In this document: in pieces, positions 10,982-21,610 of the stretch
How positions within the stretch are numbered: the stretch's first letter is position 1
Layout: each line of letters opens with the position of its first letter
NCBI RefSeq assembly: GCF_033118175.1
Contig: NC_083681.1
Span: forward strand, 16,448,001 to 16,512,000
Direction: 5' to 3'
DNA from: Dama dama
Lineage: Eukaryota > Chordata > Mammalia > Artiodactyla > Cervidae
DNA: 64,000 nt
Position numbers and translations under genes: made by a program
The notes under the pieces: generated by a model
Databases searched by the model: none
Seen by the model: the letters and a program-made list of their open reading frames with translations, nothing else
What the model was told of the DNA's origin: nothing

Positions 10982-11202
10982 GACCTCCGTGGTGGCTCAG
11001 CGGTAAAGAATCCACCCGCATTGCCAGACACGCAGGAGTCGCAGTTTCGATCCCTAGGTTGGGAAGATGCCCTGGAGGAAGGCATGGCAACCCGCTCCTA
11101 TATTCTTGCCAGGAAAATCCTGTGGACAGAGGAGCCTGGCACGCTACAGTTCATGGGATTGCAAAGAGTCGGATACAACTGAAGCAACTGAGCACGCATG
11201 CT
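10982..11202 (+). mobile_element. Bov-tA SINE
   Basis: Complete Bov-tA with head 'gacctccgtggtggctcagc', B-box-like 'gtttcgatccc', body and terminal 'gagcacgcatg'. Perfect 13-bp target duplications 'cagtaatccacag' flank it at 10969-10981 and 11203-11215, giving exact borders. Confidence 0.97.
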
Positions 11203-11822
11203 CAGTAATCCACAGATTAGTTTAGAAGGATAATGTCACTGGTTCCCAGAGAACTCAAGATCTAGAGATCCCTAGAAATTAGGAAATCTACTGCTAAGTG
11301 TGTGGCTGATGGAGATGAGCCATCAGTTAGACTGTAAACTGCAAGTTGTTACAAAAGTGGTCTGTATTTCTGAGTTGTCTGTCCACAGCACTATCTGGAT
11401 GATAATGGGGAAACCAGCCAACAAACATGTAAAGAGATGCTAGGCTTCATTTGTGACTAAAGAAATGCAAATTAGGGCAACAATGAGATGTCATTTTTTT
11501 CACTTATCTGATTGGCAAAACTCTTACATTTGATAATACCCTTCTATGGCAAGGATGTGGGCCAAAAGTAATTTTCATACACTTTCCCTGAAGGGTAATT
11601 GATGCAACCTTCTGGAAAATAATTTAGTATTATCTATCATAATTAAACAGACATGCATTCAGCTAGTAACTTTCCTGCTAGGAAAGACTCCATGGAATGG
11701 TTGCATTTACAAGAATCTGTCAATATATATGCATGAGGACATTATTTGTTGTAGTTTATAAGACAATACCAATAGAATCAACCCAAGCACCTAACAATAG
11801 GAAACTGGTTAAATATAGTGCA

Positions 11823-13199
11823 CAGTAATACTGGGTAGCTGAGTCAGAGAGATGAAGCTAAAAATCTGGGGAGACCCGTGCAGTTAGACATCACAGCACA
11901 GAGTGCAAGGGATGAGAGAGTTGTGCAGAGAGAGAACTCTGGAAACCAGCAGAAGTTTCCCCTCAAATATTCATCATAGTATGATCAGAACATGTGGTGA
12001 AAAAACTACCCAAAGCCTGGGGTAGAAACATACAAAAGGATTAGAGAAAACAGTACACAATGCTCACACAGAGCTAGGAATAGTGCTCATTCCCACCAAC
12101 TGGACTGGAAAAATCTTATAACTCACAGGAAATTAGACAGAATGTTCAAGAAGGGGCTTGCAGTGGTGGGGGTTATTTAGCTCTAGACTAAACACAGCTC
12201 TGGTCCCACCCAAAGATCTTAAAAGCAAAGTCCAAATGGATCAAAAGTCTCCAAGTATTTCAAGAATGTCCCAGAACAAAGCTCAAAACTATTTATAGAA
12301 ATACAAAATATGCAGCACCCATCGAGGTAAAATTTACAGTGTCTGGCAATTAATCAAAGATTACCAGGCATGAAAACATGAAGGAAAATACAATCCATAA
12401 CAAAGAGAAAGACCGATCAATTGCAACAGACCCAGAACTGAAACAGATGTGAGAATTAGCAGACAAGAGCTTTAAAATGGTTATTATAATTGCTTTCCAT
12501 ATGTTAAAAATGTTAAAGATATTGAAAATATTTTAAAAATAAGTCAAATTTCTAGATGTATAAACAAAACATTGAGCTACCGTCGCTTTCATACACTGCT
12601 AGTGGAAATGTAGAATGAAACCCATTTTTGAAAGCAGTTTGACAATTTCTTAAAAAGTTAAACATATATTTATATGTTGTATTCCAACTATTCTACTCCT
12701 AGGTACTCACTCAAGACATATGTCCATATAGATGTTTGTATACAAATGTTCAAAGCAACTTTATCTGTAACAGTCAAAACCTAGAAACAGCTCAAATAGC
12801 CATCCCCAAGTGAATGGATAAACTGTGGCATAACCATATAATGGTATACCATCAGCAACAGAAAGAGTGAACTTGATGAAGTTCAAAAGGTTGATTCTAG
12901 CAGAAAGAATCCAAAGAAAAAAGAGTAATTAATGTGTGATCCCATTTATATAAAAATCTTGACCAAAAATATCTATCAAAGGATTGTGTGTAAATGAGGA
13001 AAAGAGACAAAGAAGGAGGAGAGGGAAAGACTGCAAAGAGGAACGGAGAACTTTTGAGGAGGGCTGACTATGTTCATTGACTTGATCGCAGTGATAGTTT
13101 CATGGGTGTATACATTTTTTTAAACTTATCAAATTGTATACTTTAAATATGTATAATTTATTCTATGTCCAGTATATGTCAGTAAAGCTGTTAAAAATA
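11823..13199 (+). mobile_element. L1M relic, apparently nested in the older L1
   Basis: The first half resembles the 5' part of old mammalian L1M ('gaattagcagacaagagctt', 'gctttccatatgttaaaaat'). From about 12580 it has L1M 3'-end sequence ('atacactgctagtggaaatg', 'aagtgaatggataaactgtg', 'gatagtttcatgggtgtata') and ends with 'agtaaagctgttaaaaataaa'. Head and tail are joined without the ORFs, so the element is internally deleted or rearranged. No coding potential. Confidence 0.6.
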
Positions 13200-13351
13200 A
13201 AAGAACAGGTGGGACCATATTGCTCATATGCAAAGACCTCCAAAATACATGATTAATTGAAAAAATGCAATGGTCACTAGATGCATATCTAAAACATACA
13301 GTGATATATGCCTAAAATTTTTCTGGAAAGGTAAAAATAACCATTGTTAAC

Positions 13352-13466
13352 AAGAAATGACAACCCACTCCACTGTTCTTACCTGGGAAATACTATAGAC
13401 AGGGGAGACTGGTGGGCTGCAGTCCAAAGGGTCACAGAGAGTTGGACACGACTGAGTGACTAAGCA
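13352..13466 (+). mobile_element. 5'-truncated Bov-tA/Bov-A SINE
   Basis: Only the BovB-derived body and end are present ('caacccactccactgttctt' to 'gactgagtgactaag'). Perfect 10-bp target duplications 'cattgttaac' flank it at 13342-13351 and 13467-13476, so the truncation happened at insertion. Confidence 0.94.
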
Positions 13467-13675
13467 CATTGTTAACATTGGTTATTTTAAGGAGATGACC
13501 TAGGGATAAAAGGAAAATTTTTTATTATCATTTTAAATCATTTAAATTGTCTTCCAGTAAGTACATGTTTTATTTAAAGTAAATGTCATCTAAGGTTTTA
13601 TGAGTAGAATTGAGAAACACTTTTGTTTTCTTATTTTTCTATATTGAAATATTTATTTTTGAAAGAAAATTAGAG

Positions 13676-14470
13676 GAGCAGACTCTTTGGAAAACAGTTT
13701 GGCAGTTTCTTAAAAAAATGCTGTTGACCCTTGAACAATGCAGGAATCAGGGCCACCAACTCCTGCGCAGTAGAAAATCCATTTATAACTTTGTAATGGG
13801 TCCTTCCTTAGCCCCAGTTCCTTATCCACAGATTCAACCCACTGTAGATCTTGTCATGTAGTACTGTAGTACACACTTATTGAAAAACAGCCACATAAGT
13901 GGACCTGGGCAGTTCAAACCCAGGTTGTTCAAGGGTCAACTATATATATTTTCAATAAAATCCATTAATTTCATTCCTGTGAATGTACCCAACAGACATT
14001 AAAATGTATGTCCAAACAAAAGTATGAACGTGAATGTTCATAGCAGCTTTATTTATTACAGTGAAAAATATTCATCAATTGGTGACTAGATAAACAAAAT
14101 ACACCATATCCAAGCAATGGAATACCATGCCAGAGTTAAAAGAACAAACTATTAATACATGGTGCAACATGGATGAATCTCAAACACATAACATTAAGTT
14201 AAAGAAACTCGAAGCAGAAGACTACATATTGTGTGATTCCATTTATGTGAAATTCTAGAAGAAGTAAATATATAGAGACAGAATGCAAATCAATGGTTGC
14301 CTAAGATAGCAGGTGAGAACAGAAAGTAACTATAAACAGGCACAGCAGGAACTTTGGGGGATGATGGATATGTTCTCAAGCTGGTGATGAGTGCACAACT
14401 CTACAAATTTACAAGTCATTGAATTATAGTTGTACCAGGGCTGGAGTTTATGGTATGTAAATTATGCCAT
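13676..14470 (+). mobile_element. L1M (L1MB-like) 3' end, interrupted by Tigger2
   Basis: L1 3' landmarks on both sides of the DNA transposon: 'tggaaaacagtttggcagtt' before it and 'ttcctgtgaatgtacccaac', 'tgttcatagcagctttattt', 'tggatgaatctcaaacacat', 'gatgatggatatgttctcaa' after it. The two halves join in register across 13721-13941. Ends near a 'gttaaagacttaaaaacc' tail. Confidence 0.82.
13721..13941 (-). mobile_element. Tigger2-family non-autonomous DNA transposon
   Basis: About 220 bp bounded by a perfect 16-bp inverted repeat: 'gttgacccttgaacaa' at 13723-13738 and its reverse complement at 13925-13940. The inner sequence matches both ends of Tigger2 (Tc1/mariner, pogo group), with the left end of the family on the minus strand. 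No transposase remains. The TA target duplication is no longer clear because the outermost bases have mutated. The 83-codon frame at 13610-13861 crosses it by chance. Confidence 0.88.
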
Positions 14471-14779
14471 GTTAAAGACTTAAAAACCAAAACCAACAAA
14501 TGTGAAATCAGGAATGAAGTCAGTTGTTGCAGGAGATTCTTGTTTTTCCCATGCAAGCAGATGGAGTTGTCTAAATGCTAAAATGCAATAAGACCTCTGT
14601 GCTCTTAGGGCTAAAGTGAACTGTTCCAGGATTTCTACAGGTATTAATAGATAAGGCTGCTTCAGCCACAAGGTGAGGATAACAGTTAGATATTGTCTTC
14701 TCTGGGTGGATTTCCATTTCAAATGTATAGGAGGGTCTGGCATAAAACCAGCATGAACGCAGATAGCCCAGAGTGGTAG
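14471..14779. other. Unique sequence, no feature recognised
   Basis: No repeat recognised between the L1M end and the MIR. The 100-codon minus-strand frame has no family resemblance. Confidence 0.4.
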
Positions 14780-15105
14780 CATGTAGCAGTGAAGAAGGCA
14801 GGCTCTGAAATCAGACAGATCTGGCTACAATCCCAGCTTTGTCACTCCCTACTTAATAGGGTTATTGTGAGGCTGAAGTGAGATCAGTTCAGTCACTTAG
14901 TCGTGTCCCCCCTGGACTGTGCCAGGCTTCCCTGTCCATCACCAACTCCTGGAGTCTACCCAAACTCATGTCCTTTGAGTCAGTGATGCCATCCAATCAT
15001 CTCATCCTCTGTCATCCCCTTCTCCTCCTGCCCTCAATCTTTCCCAGCATCAGGGTCTTTTCCAATGAAGTGAGATGATACATGTGATATGTGTGACACA
15101 TAGTT
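14780..15105 (+). repeat. MIR SINE, split by a BovB 3' end
   Basis: MIR core 'ggctctgaaatcagacagat' with 'tggctacaatcccagctttg' and 'agggttattgtgaggctgaa'. The MIR end continues after the insertion at 15077 ('gatacatgtgatatgtgtga'). Confidence 0.75.
14885..15065 (-). mobile_element. BovB LINE 3' tail, antisense, 5'-truncated
   Basis: Reverse complement of the BovB 3' untranslated tail ('cagttcagtcacttagtcgt' ... 'cccagcatcagggtcttttc'). Flanked by a perfect 11-bp duplication 'tgaagtgagat' at 14874-14884 and 15066-15076. Only about 180 bp were inserted; no coding sequence. Confidence 0.94.
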
Positions 15106-17027
15106 AGGTCACCAAGATCTTCAATCTGTATGTTCTTAAAGCAGTGGGGATTGTGCAGACGCATCCATACTCTTTCGCTGGGTCCTCTGTTACCAGATCA
15201 TTGGTAAGCTGATGGGAAATGAGGAGCCGAAGTAGCAGATAAAGATGTCCACTCGGTTTTAAAGCAGGCCTCTTGAGCCAAGGTCACTTCTCTGCTTCAT
15301 GTGCTTTAGGTCAGGGTTTCTAAATCTTCTGCATTCTAAGACTTGGTGGATCAACGAGGAGTTAAAGATAATTTGGAAAACTAAAAATATTGTTAATGTT
15401 TAAGTTTTTAATTGAACTTTTATTTTGAGATAATTGTGGATTCACATGAAGATGTAAGAAATAATACAGAGAGATGCCATGTATCCTTTACCCAGTTTCC
15501 TCAGTAATAATATCTTGAAAACTATAGTATTTTTTATATTAACTCTGTGATCTATCTTGAGTTAATTTTTTTATAGAGTGTAAGGTTTAGATCAAGGTTC
15601 ATTTCCCATCCCTCACAATGGAAGGCCAATTGTTCTAGCACCATTTGTAAAAGCTCTATTCTGCCATTGAATTGCTTTTGCACTTTTTGTCAAAAACCAG
15701 TTCATATTTGTGTGAGTATTAATCTAGGTTGCCTTATCATTCCATCGATTTATGTGTCCAGCCCTCCATCAATACTATACTGTTTTGATTATTGTAGATA
15801 TGTGTTAAGCTTTATTATCAAGTTGAATGATTCCTCCCACTAAATCCTTTTTAAAGATTATTTTAGCTATTCTTGGGTATGTGCCATTCCATATAACTTT
15901 TAGAATAAATTTGTCTGTTTTACACAAATTTTGCTGTGAATTTTATAGAAATTATGTTAAACCTATAGATCAACTTAGGGAGAATTAATATCTTTACCAT
16001 GATGAGTCTTCCAATACATAAATATTCTATGTTTTTCTATTTATTTAGAGGTTCTTTGATTTCTTTAATAAGCATTTTGTAATTTTTAGTTTTATTAAGT
16101 TTTAGTTTTCTTTGGAGAAATTATAAATGGTATTGTGTTTTTAATATCAACCCCCACCATGTTCATTGTCAGTATATAGAAATGTAAAGAATTTTTGCTT
16201 GCTGATCTTATATCCTATAGCCTTACTAAACTCACATCAGTTCCAGAGTTCCTTGGCTTTTTTTTTTTTACATAGTCATTTTCTCATGTCACTTGTAAAT
16301 AAGGACACTTTTATTTCTTCTTTTTCAATCTGAGTCTGTTTATTTCTTTTCCTTGCTTTATTGTTCTAGCTAGAACTGCCAGTACTATGTTGGATAAAAG
16401 GAATGAGAAGTATCCTTGCTTTGTTCCTGATCTTAGAAAGAATTCAGTCTTTCACCATTGTGTGTAATACTAGCTCTACGGTTTGGTTGTTTTTCTTTTT
16501 TTTTTTTTGTAGATGCTTTTTATCAAGTTGAGGTTCTCTCCATTCCTACCTTGTTGAGGGTTTTTATCACGAGATATTGGATTTGTTTTGCTTTCTCCAT
16601 ATCAACTGATATGACCTAATGATTCTTCTTTTTCTTTATCCTGTTGACATGGCAGATTGCATAAACCAGACCTGTACACCTAAAATAAATTCCACTTAGT
16701 TAACGTGTATAATTCGTTTTATGCATTGTTGGATTCAATTTGCTAATATTTTCTTGAGGAATTTTGAATCTACTTGGTAGAGATATTGGTGTACAGCTTA
16801 CTTTTTTGGGCTGTTTTTGTCTGATCCTAGTATCAAGGTAAGCTGATCTCATATAATGAGGTGAAGTATTGCTTTTCCTTATTTTCTGGAGGATATTGTT
16901 ACAATTGATGTTAATTCTTCTTTGTGCTCGCTTCGCTTCTTTAAATATTGGTAAAATCCTCCAGTGATGCCATCAGGCCTGAGAATTTCCTTTCAGGAGA
17001 TCCTTAATCAAAAACTCAGTTTCGGGA

Positions 17028-17345
17028 CTTCCCTGGTGGTGCAGTGATTAGGAGCCTGCCTGCCAATGCAGGGGACACGGGTTTGATCCCTGGTCTGGAA
17101 AGATCCCACTTGCTACGGGACAGCTAAGCCTGTGCACACAACTATGGAAGCTCAGATGCTCCAGAGCTCATGTGTGGTAACTACTGAGCCCACACACCCT
17201 GAAGTCTGTGCTCCACAACAAGAGAAGCCACTGCAATGAGAACCCCAACTAAATAGTAACCTCCACTCGCCACAGCTAGAGAAAGCCTGCCTGCAACAGC
17301 AAAGACCCGATGCAGTCAAAAATAAGTAAATAAATAAAATGTTAA
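17028..17345 (+). mobile_element. CHR-1 SINE, full length
   Basis: About 320 bp with tRNA-like head 'gacttccctggtggtgcagt', B-box-like 'ggtttgatccc' at 17080-17090, the long CHR-1 body ('caacaagagaagccactgca', 'gctagagaaagcctgcctgc') and an AAATAAATAAA-type tail. Inserted into the antisense L1M. CHR SINEs are shared by ruminants, hippos and whales. Confidence 0.95.
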
Positions 17346-17349
17346 AAAG

Positions 17350-17552
17350 ATGTTGTTGTTTTAATTGCTAAGTCATGTCCGACTCTTTGGCAACCCCATG
17401 GACTATAGCCCGCCAGGCTCCTCTACCCTTGGGGTTGCCCAGGCAAGAGTGCTGGAGTGGGTTGCCATTTCCTTCTCCAGGGGATCATCTTGACCCAGGG
17501 ATCAAACACAAGTCTACTGCATTGGCAGATGGATTCTTTACCACTGAACCAG
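17350..17552 (-). mobile_element. Bov-tA SINE, antisense
   Basis: The plus strand reads 'aattgctaagtcatgtccga' ... 'ccatggactatagcccgcca' ... 'ccactgaaccaggctc', the reverse complement of Bov-tA. It abuts the CHR-1 tail on the left and the L1BT piece on the right. Confidence 0.94.
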
Positions 17553-17802
17553 GCTCTGTATATAATATACCCTAATGGTCATTGCAGCACTATTTAACCA
17601 AAACATCAAAGCAAACTAAATGTCCATCAACAGAGGAATGGACAAAGATGTGGTACATATATACAATGGAATATTACTCAGCCATAAAAAAAAAAAACAA
17701 AATAATGTCATTTACAACAAAATGGATGGATCTAGAGATTCTCATACTGAATGAAGTAAGCTGGACAGTTACAGACAAATATCATATGACACTGCTTATA
17801 TA

Positions 17803-18010
17803 GGGCTTCCCTGGTGGTTGAGCAGAGGAAGGACAGGACACCCAGGTTCGATCCATGGGTCAGGAAGATCCCCTGAGGGAGGGCATGGCGAGCCATTCCA
17901 GTATCCTTGCCTGGAGAATCCCATGGTCAGAGGAGCCTGGCAGGCTATAGTCCATGGAGTCAGAAAGAGTTGGACACAGCTGAAACAACTGAGCATGCAG
18001 GCGCAAATTG
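17803..18010 (+). mobile_element. Bov-tA SINE inside L1BT
   Basis: Head 'gggcttccctggtggttgag' (with a rearranged A-box region), B-box-like 'ggttcgatccatgg', body and end 'actgagcatgcaggcgcaaa'. It splits the L1BT segment between 'cactgcttata' and 'tgtatatggaatctaaaa'. The target duplication is too degraded to read with certainty. Confidence 0.92.
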
Positions 18011-18146
18011 TTTGTATATGGAATCTAAAAAAAGGTATTTAGAACTTATGTAAAAAACAGAAATAGAACCATAGATAGAAAAATAAACTTATGGTTACCG
18101 GGGTTAAAAGGGGGAGGAATAAGCTGAAAGGTTGGGACTGACATAC

Positions 18147-18482
18147 CTGCTGTGCCATGCTGTGCTGAGCCACTCAGACACGTCCGGCTCTCCACAGCCC
18201 CATGACGGCAGCCCCCAGGCTCCTCTGTCCATGGAATTCTCCAGGCAAGAGTACTGGAGTGGGTTGCCATGCCCGCCTCCAGGGGATCTTCCCGACCCAG
18301 AGATTGAACCCAGGTCTCCCGAATTGCAGGTGGATTTTTTACATCTAAGCCACCAGGGAAGCCCAGGAATACTGGGGTGGGTAGCCTATCCCTTCTCCAG
18401 GGGATCTTCCCGACCTAGGAGTCGAACCAGGGTCTCCTGCATTGCAGGTGGATTCTTTACCAGCTGAGCTACCAGGGAAATC
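18147..18482 (-). mobile_element. Tandem-dimer Bov-tA SINE, antisense
   Basis: A complete antisense Bov-tA (18147-18363) is directly followed by a second partial unit (18364-18482) that repeats the head and the first part of the body; 'gcatccc'-type heads occur twice ('gccaccagggaagcccagga' then 'agctaccagggaaat'). The flanks 'ctgacatac' (18138-18146) and 'ctgacacatac' (18483-18493) look like a degraded duplication. So the 1.5-mer inserted as one unit into L1BT. Confidence 0.88.
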
Positions 18483-18531
18483 CTGACACATACATACTAC
18501 TGTATACATAATAGATAGCTAATAAGGATCT

Positions 18532-18745
18532 GGCCTTCCCAGGTAACTGAGTGGTAAAGAATTTACCTGCCAGTGCAGAAGACACAAGTTCAATCCCTGG
18601 GTTGAGAAGATCCCTTGGCGAAGGAAATGGCAACTCACTGCAGTATTCTTGCCTGGAAAATTCCATGGACAGAGGAGCCTGGTGGACTCTAGTCCACGGG
18701 GTTGCAAATGAGTCAGCACGACTTAATAACTAAAACAACAACAGC
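18532..18745 (+). mobile_element. Bov-tA SINE inside L1BT
   Basis: Full Bov-tA with perfect 11-bp target duplications 'aataaggatct' at 18521-18531 and 18746-18756. It lies in opposite orientation to the dimer at 18147-18482 only 50 bp away, forming an inverted SINE pair. Confidence 0.96.
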
Positions 18746-19309
18746 AATAAGGATCTATAAAGCACACAGAACTGTAGTCAGTGTTCCGTAATGGCCTATA
18801 TGAGAAAACCATCTTTAACAAAAGAGTAAAAGAGTGGATATATATATGCATTCACACACAATATAGATGATTCATTTTGCCATACACCTTAAACTAACAC
18901 AGTATAAATCAACTCTACTCCAATAAAGTTTTTTTAAAAAATAAAAATTTAATTTCTTTAATGGTTAAAAAACTAATCAGACTATTCCATCTTGGTTGAG
19001 GTTTAGCAGTTTGTGGTCAATGAGGAATTAGACCATTTCTTCTAAATTGAAGAACTTATTGTGAGTCCAATGTTGTTCATTATATTCCCTTATTGTTCTT
19101 TCAGTGGCTGCAATATTTACAGTGATAGCCCCTTTTTCATTTTTGGTAATAATGATTTGTATCTTCTCTTTTTAGAAGATTATGTATTGATATTTGTTAA
19201 TTTTATTCATATTTTTGAAGAACAAAGTTTTGGTTTCATTGACTTTTTCTATTGCCTTCTTATTTAGAATTTGGTTAATTTTTTGCTTTATTTTATTTTT
19301 TAAATGAAA

Positions 19310-19560
19310 CAAAGATGAATATTTTTAATGAAAAAAGTACAGTTCACAAAGAAGATAGACATAAAACATTAGACACCTAACAACAGAAAAACAAAGATAC
19401 ATAGAGCAAAAATCAGAAGAAATATAAGAGAAAAGAAAAATACATATGATCATAGTGAGACATATTAACATTTCTCTGAGAATATTTTATCAAGTGCAGA
19501 AAAAATAGGAACAAGAGCATCTTGAATGATGTCATTAGTAATTTAAATATAATAGATAGT
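19310..19560 (+). repeat. L1 ORF2 endonuclease-region fragment, sense
   Basis: Weak resemblance to the L1 ORF2 endonuclease coding strand: 'gttcacaaagaagatagaca', 'acacctaacaacagaaaaac', 'gagcaaaaatcagaagaaat'. It is in the opposite direction to the surrounding L1M, so it is a separate insertion or an inverted piece. Not translatable. Confidence 0.45.
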
Positions 19561-19729
19561 TAATTATGTTAATCTTATATCCTACACAAATATATTTAAA
19601 ATTTTGTATCTCACTGTGTTGTTGTTAGACGTCCATAGGACCTTTAGAAAAACTGGCAGAAAGATAAACATTACTAAATTTCAAAACGCAGAATTCTTTG
19701 TATGTGTGTGTGATTCCATTATACACATA

Positions 19730-20170
19730 CGTTATTGTTAAAATTATTTTCCATTGTTAGTTATTACAAGATGTTATTGGCTACAGTACCCTGCGCTGTG
19801 TCACTCAGTTATGTCCGACTCTTTGTGACCCCATGGACTGCAGCCCACGAGGCTCCTCTGTCCATGGGATTCTCCAGACAAGCATACTGGAGTGGGTTGT
19901 CACGCCCTCCTCCAGGGGATCTTCCCAACCCAGGGATCAAACCAAGTCTCCCACAATACAGATGGGTTCTTTACCGACAGAGCCACCAGGGAAGCCCAAG
20001 GATACTGGAGTGGGCAGCCTATCCCTTCTCCAGGGGATCTTCCCGACCCAGGAATCAAACCAGGGTCTCCTGCATTGCAGGCGGATTCTTTACCAGCTGA
20101 GCTACTGGGGAAGCATGGTTCCCTGTGCTATACAGTAAACCTTGGTTGCTTGTTGCACATCTGTTTTTTG
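19730..20170 (-). mobile_element. L1BT-type 3' fragment, antisense, split by Bov-tA dimer
   Basis: The left part 'ttagttattacaagatgtta' and the right part 'ccctgtgctatacagtaaac' are adjoining segments of an antisense artiodactyl L1 3' end. They are separated by the Bov-tA dimer. 'accctgcgctg' and 'tccctgtgcta' at the junctions look like a diverged target duplication. Confidence 0.75.
19796..20118 (-). mobile_element. Tandem-dimer Bov-tA SINE, antisense (second copy)
   Basis: Same architecture as 18147-18482: a full antisense Bov-tA (to about 19998) followed without a gap by a second head-plus-partial-body unit starting 'aaggatactggagtgggcag' and ending 'agctactggggaagc'. The junction is at the equivalent position in both copies, which points to a dimeric source element rather than two independent insertions. 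Confidence 0.9.
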
Positions 20171-20462
20171 TAAGTTAGAAATCTACCATTCTATTCATAC
20201 TCTGTCAAACAAGTAGAATCAAATGTCATAAATTTTTTAGTTAGGCAAAATTTCATGTTTTCTAAAATATATATATTATACATATTATTTATATATATGT
20301 ATACAAAAGTTTTTCTACTATGCTTGATAAAGGCTTGAGAAAGAACATGAAAAAAAATAGAATAGATGGAGAAATTGGAAAACAGACTATATGGAGTGGG
20401 AGCACTGAATATGAAATAGTAAAAGTGAAACAAGCTAGATAAAAGTAAAAGATCCTCATATA

Positions 20463-20640
20463 GTCCAATTGTTCTTAAACAAGGCTGCTGATTAGAAACA
20501 TATCTAGAGCTCTGGGGAAAAAAAAAAAAAGAAGAAAAGAGAAAAAGCAGTACCTGGGCATATGTATTTTTTTCAAAAATTCCAAGTTAATTCTGATATG
20601 CATCTGTATTTAAAAAGTGATTACAGGTTTTTCTAGTAAA
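20463..20640 (+). repeat. Possible MER5A-type hAT MITE
   Basis: Degenerate match to the MER5A layout: 'ttcttaaacaaggctgctga', 'agagctctgggg' (then an A-run), 'ccaagttaattctgatatgc'. Diverged and without readable inverted ends, so the call is tentative. Confidence 0.4.
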
Positions 20641-21229
20641 TGGTAGTTTGGGCGATATAAAATTCTGTTATTTTTCTGTTGACTAATCATGATACAATGG
20701 TATTAAGTGAGTAATAGTTACATAATCATATAGTAAAAAGACATTTATCACTTTTTACAATCAGCAAGTTTTTTCTTTCCTTCAGGTTGCTTTGGATTTA
20801 TTTTGCTTTTTATTTTCCAGTTTCTTAAAAAAGTAACTTAAATTATTGATTTGAGACTTTTCACCTTTTGTCATGTAATCATTTGGGTGCTGTAGATGTC
20901 CATCTCCACACTACTTTAGCTACATCAGACAAATTTTGGTATGTTGCATCTTCATTTTCATTCAGTTTATGTACTCCTTTTTTCTTTGAGTTTTTCTCTT
21001 TGACTCACAGATTGTTTAAAAGTGTATTGCGTATGTGAAGATTTTCTTGTTATCTTTCTGTTATTGATTTCTAGTTTCATTCCTTTATGGTGGCAGAAAA
21101 AAATCTATATGGCTGCAATTATATTAAATTGTTAGATTTATTTTATGATTCAGAATATGATATATCTTGGAAAATGTTCCATAGTCACTTGAAAAGAATG
21201 TGTATTCTGCTATAATTTGGTGTAGGCTT

Positions 21230-21610
21230 CTAATACATGTTAACTAGATCTTGTTTGTTAATGGCGTTGTTCAGTTCTTCTATATCTTTGGTAATTTTCT
21301 CACTTGTAGTTCTATCAGTTGCTGAGAGTACAGTGTTGACGTTTCCAGCTATAATTGTGGCTTTATCTATTCCTCTTTTCAGCTCTATCACTTTTTGTCT
21401 CGTGTATTTTGAAGCTCTCTTGTCTGGTACATATACTTTTAGGATTACTGTCTCTTTTTGGTAAATTGATCTGTTTATCATTATACAATCTCCCTCTTTG
21501 TTCTCAGCAATCTTCTTTGCTTTGAAATCAACTTTATCTGATACTATAGCCACTCTTCCTTTTTCAATTAAATTAACAAGATACATCTTTACCCTTTCTT
21601 TTGCTTTCAT
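21230..21610 (-). pseudogene. L1 ORF2 endonuclease-domain relic
   Basis: A 126-codon minus-strand open frame with clear similarity to the apurinic-type endonuclease domain at the N-terminus of L1 ORF2: a 'GRVAIVSDKVDF' segment (near residue 18), a 'KVYVPDKRASKYTRQKV' segment corresponding to the usual '...APN...' strand, and 'IIAGNVNTVLSATDRTT' (near 86-102) at the place of the conserved GDFNT motif. The motif's catalytic Asp is Asn here. The endonuclease start and the rest of ORF2 lie in broken frames, so no working protein is possible. The open frame probably survived by chance. It belongs to the antisense L1M relic. Confidence 0.85.

Larger units (their letters stand above)
11381..13560 (+). 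mobile_element. Old L1 (L1ME-like) 3' end, split by a second L1
   Basis: The left part (11381-11822) carries L1 landmarks 'aaagaaatgcaaattagggc', 'caatgagatgtcatt' and 'aacccaagcacctaacaata'. The expected continuation ('aaagacctccaaaatacatg', 'gtaaaaataaccattg') reappears only at about 13225-13341 and 13477-13560. The intervening 1.4 kb is another L1. Two separate adjacent L1 pieces remain an alternative, because I could not read a duplication at the junctions. Confidence 0.65.
17553..18938 (+). mobile_element. L1BT-type (artiodactyl L1) 3' end with three nested Bov-tA SINEs
   Basis: Pieces at 17553-17802, 18011-18146, 18483-18531 and 18746-18938 join into one L1BT 3' end: 'gtccatcaacagaggaatgg', 'ggatggatctagagattctc', 'aaataaacttatggttaccg', 'acaacaaggacc'-like, 'gattcattttgccatacacc', 'caactctactccaataaagt'. 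The three gaps are Bov-tA insertions, one of them a dimer. The 73-codon frame at 17582-17803 is L1 3'-end sequence without a real domain. Confidence 0.9.

Noticed and set aside
17582..17803. 73-codon frame with plausible-looking protein
   Set aside because: Derived from the L1BT 3' region, which is often misannotated as protein.
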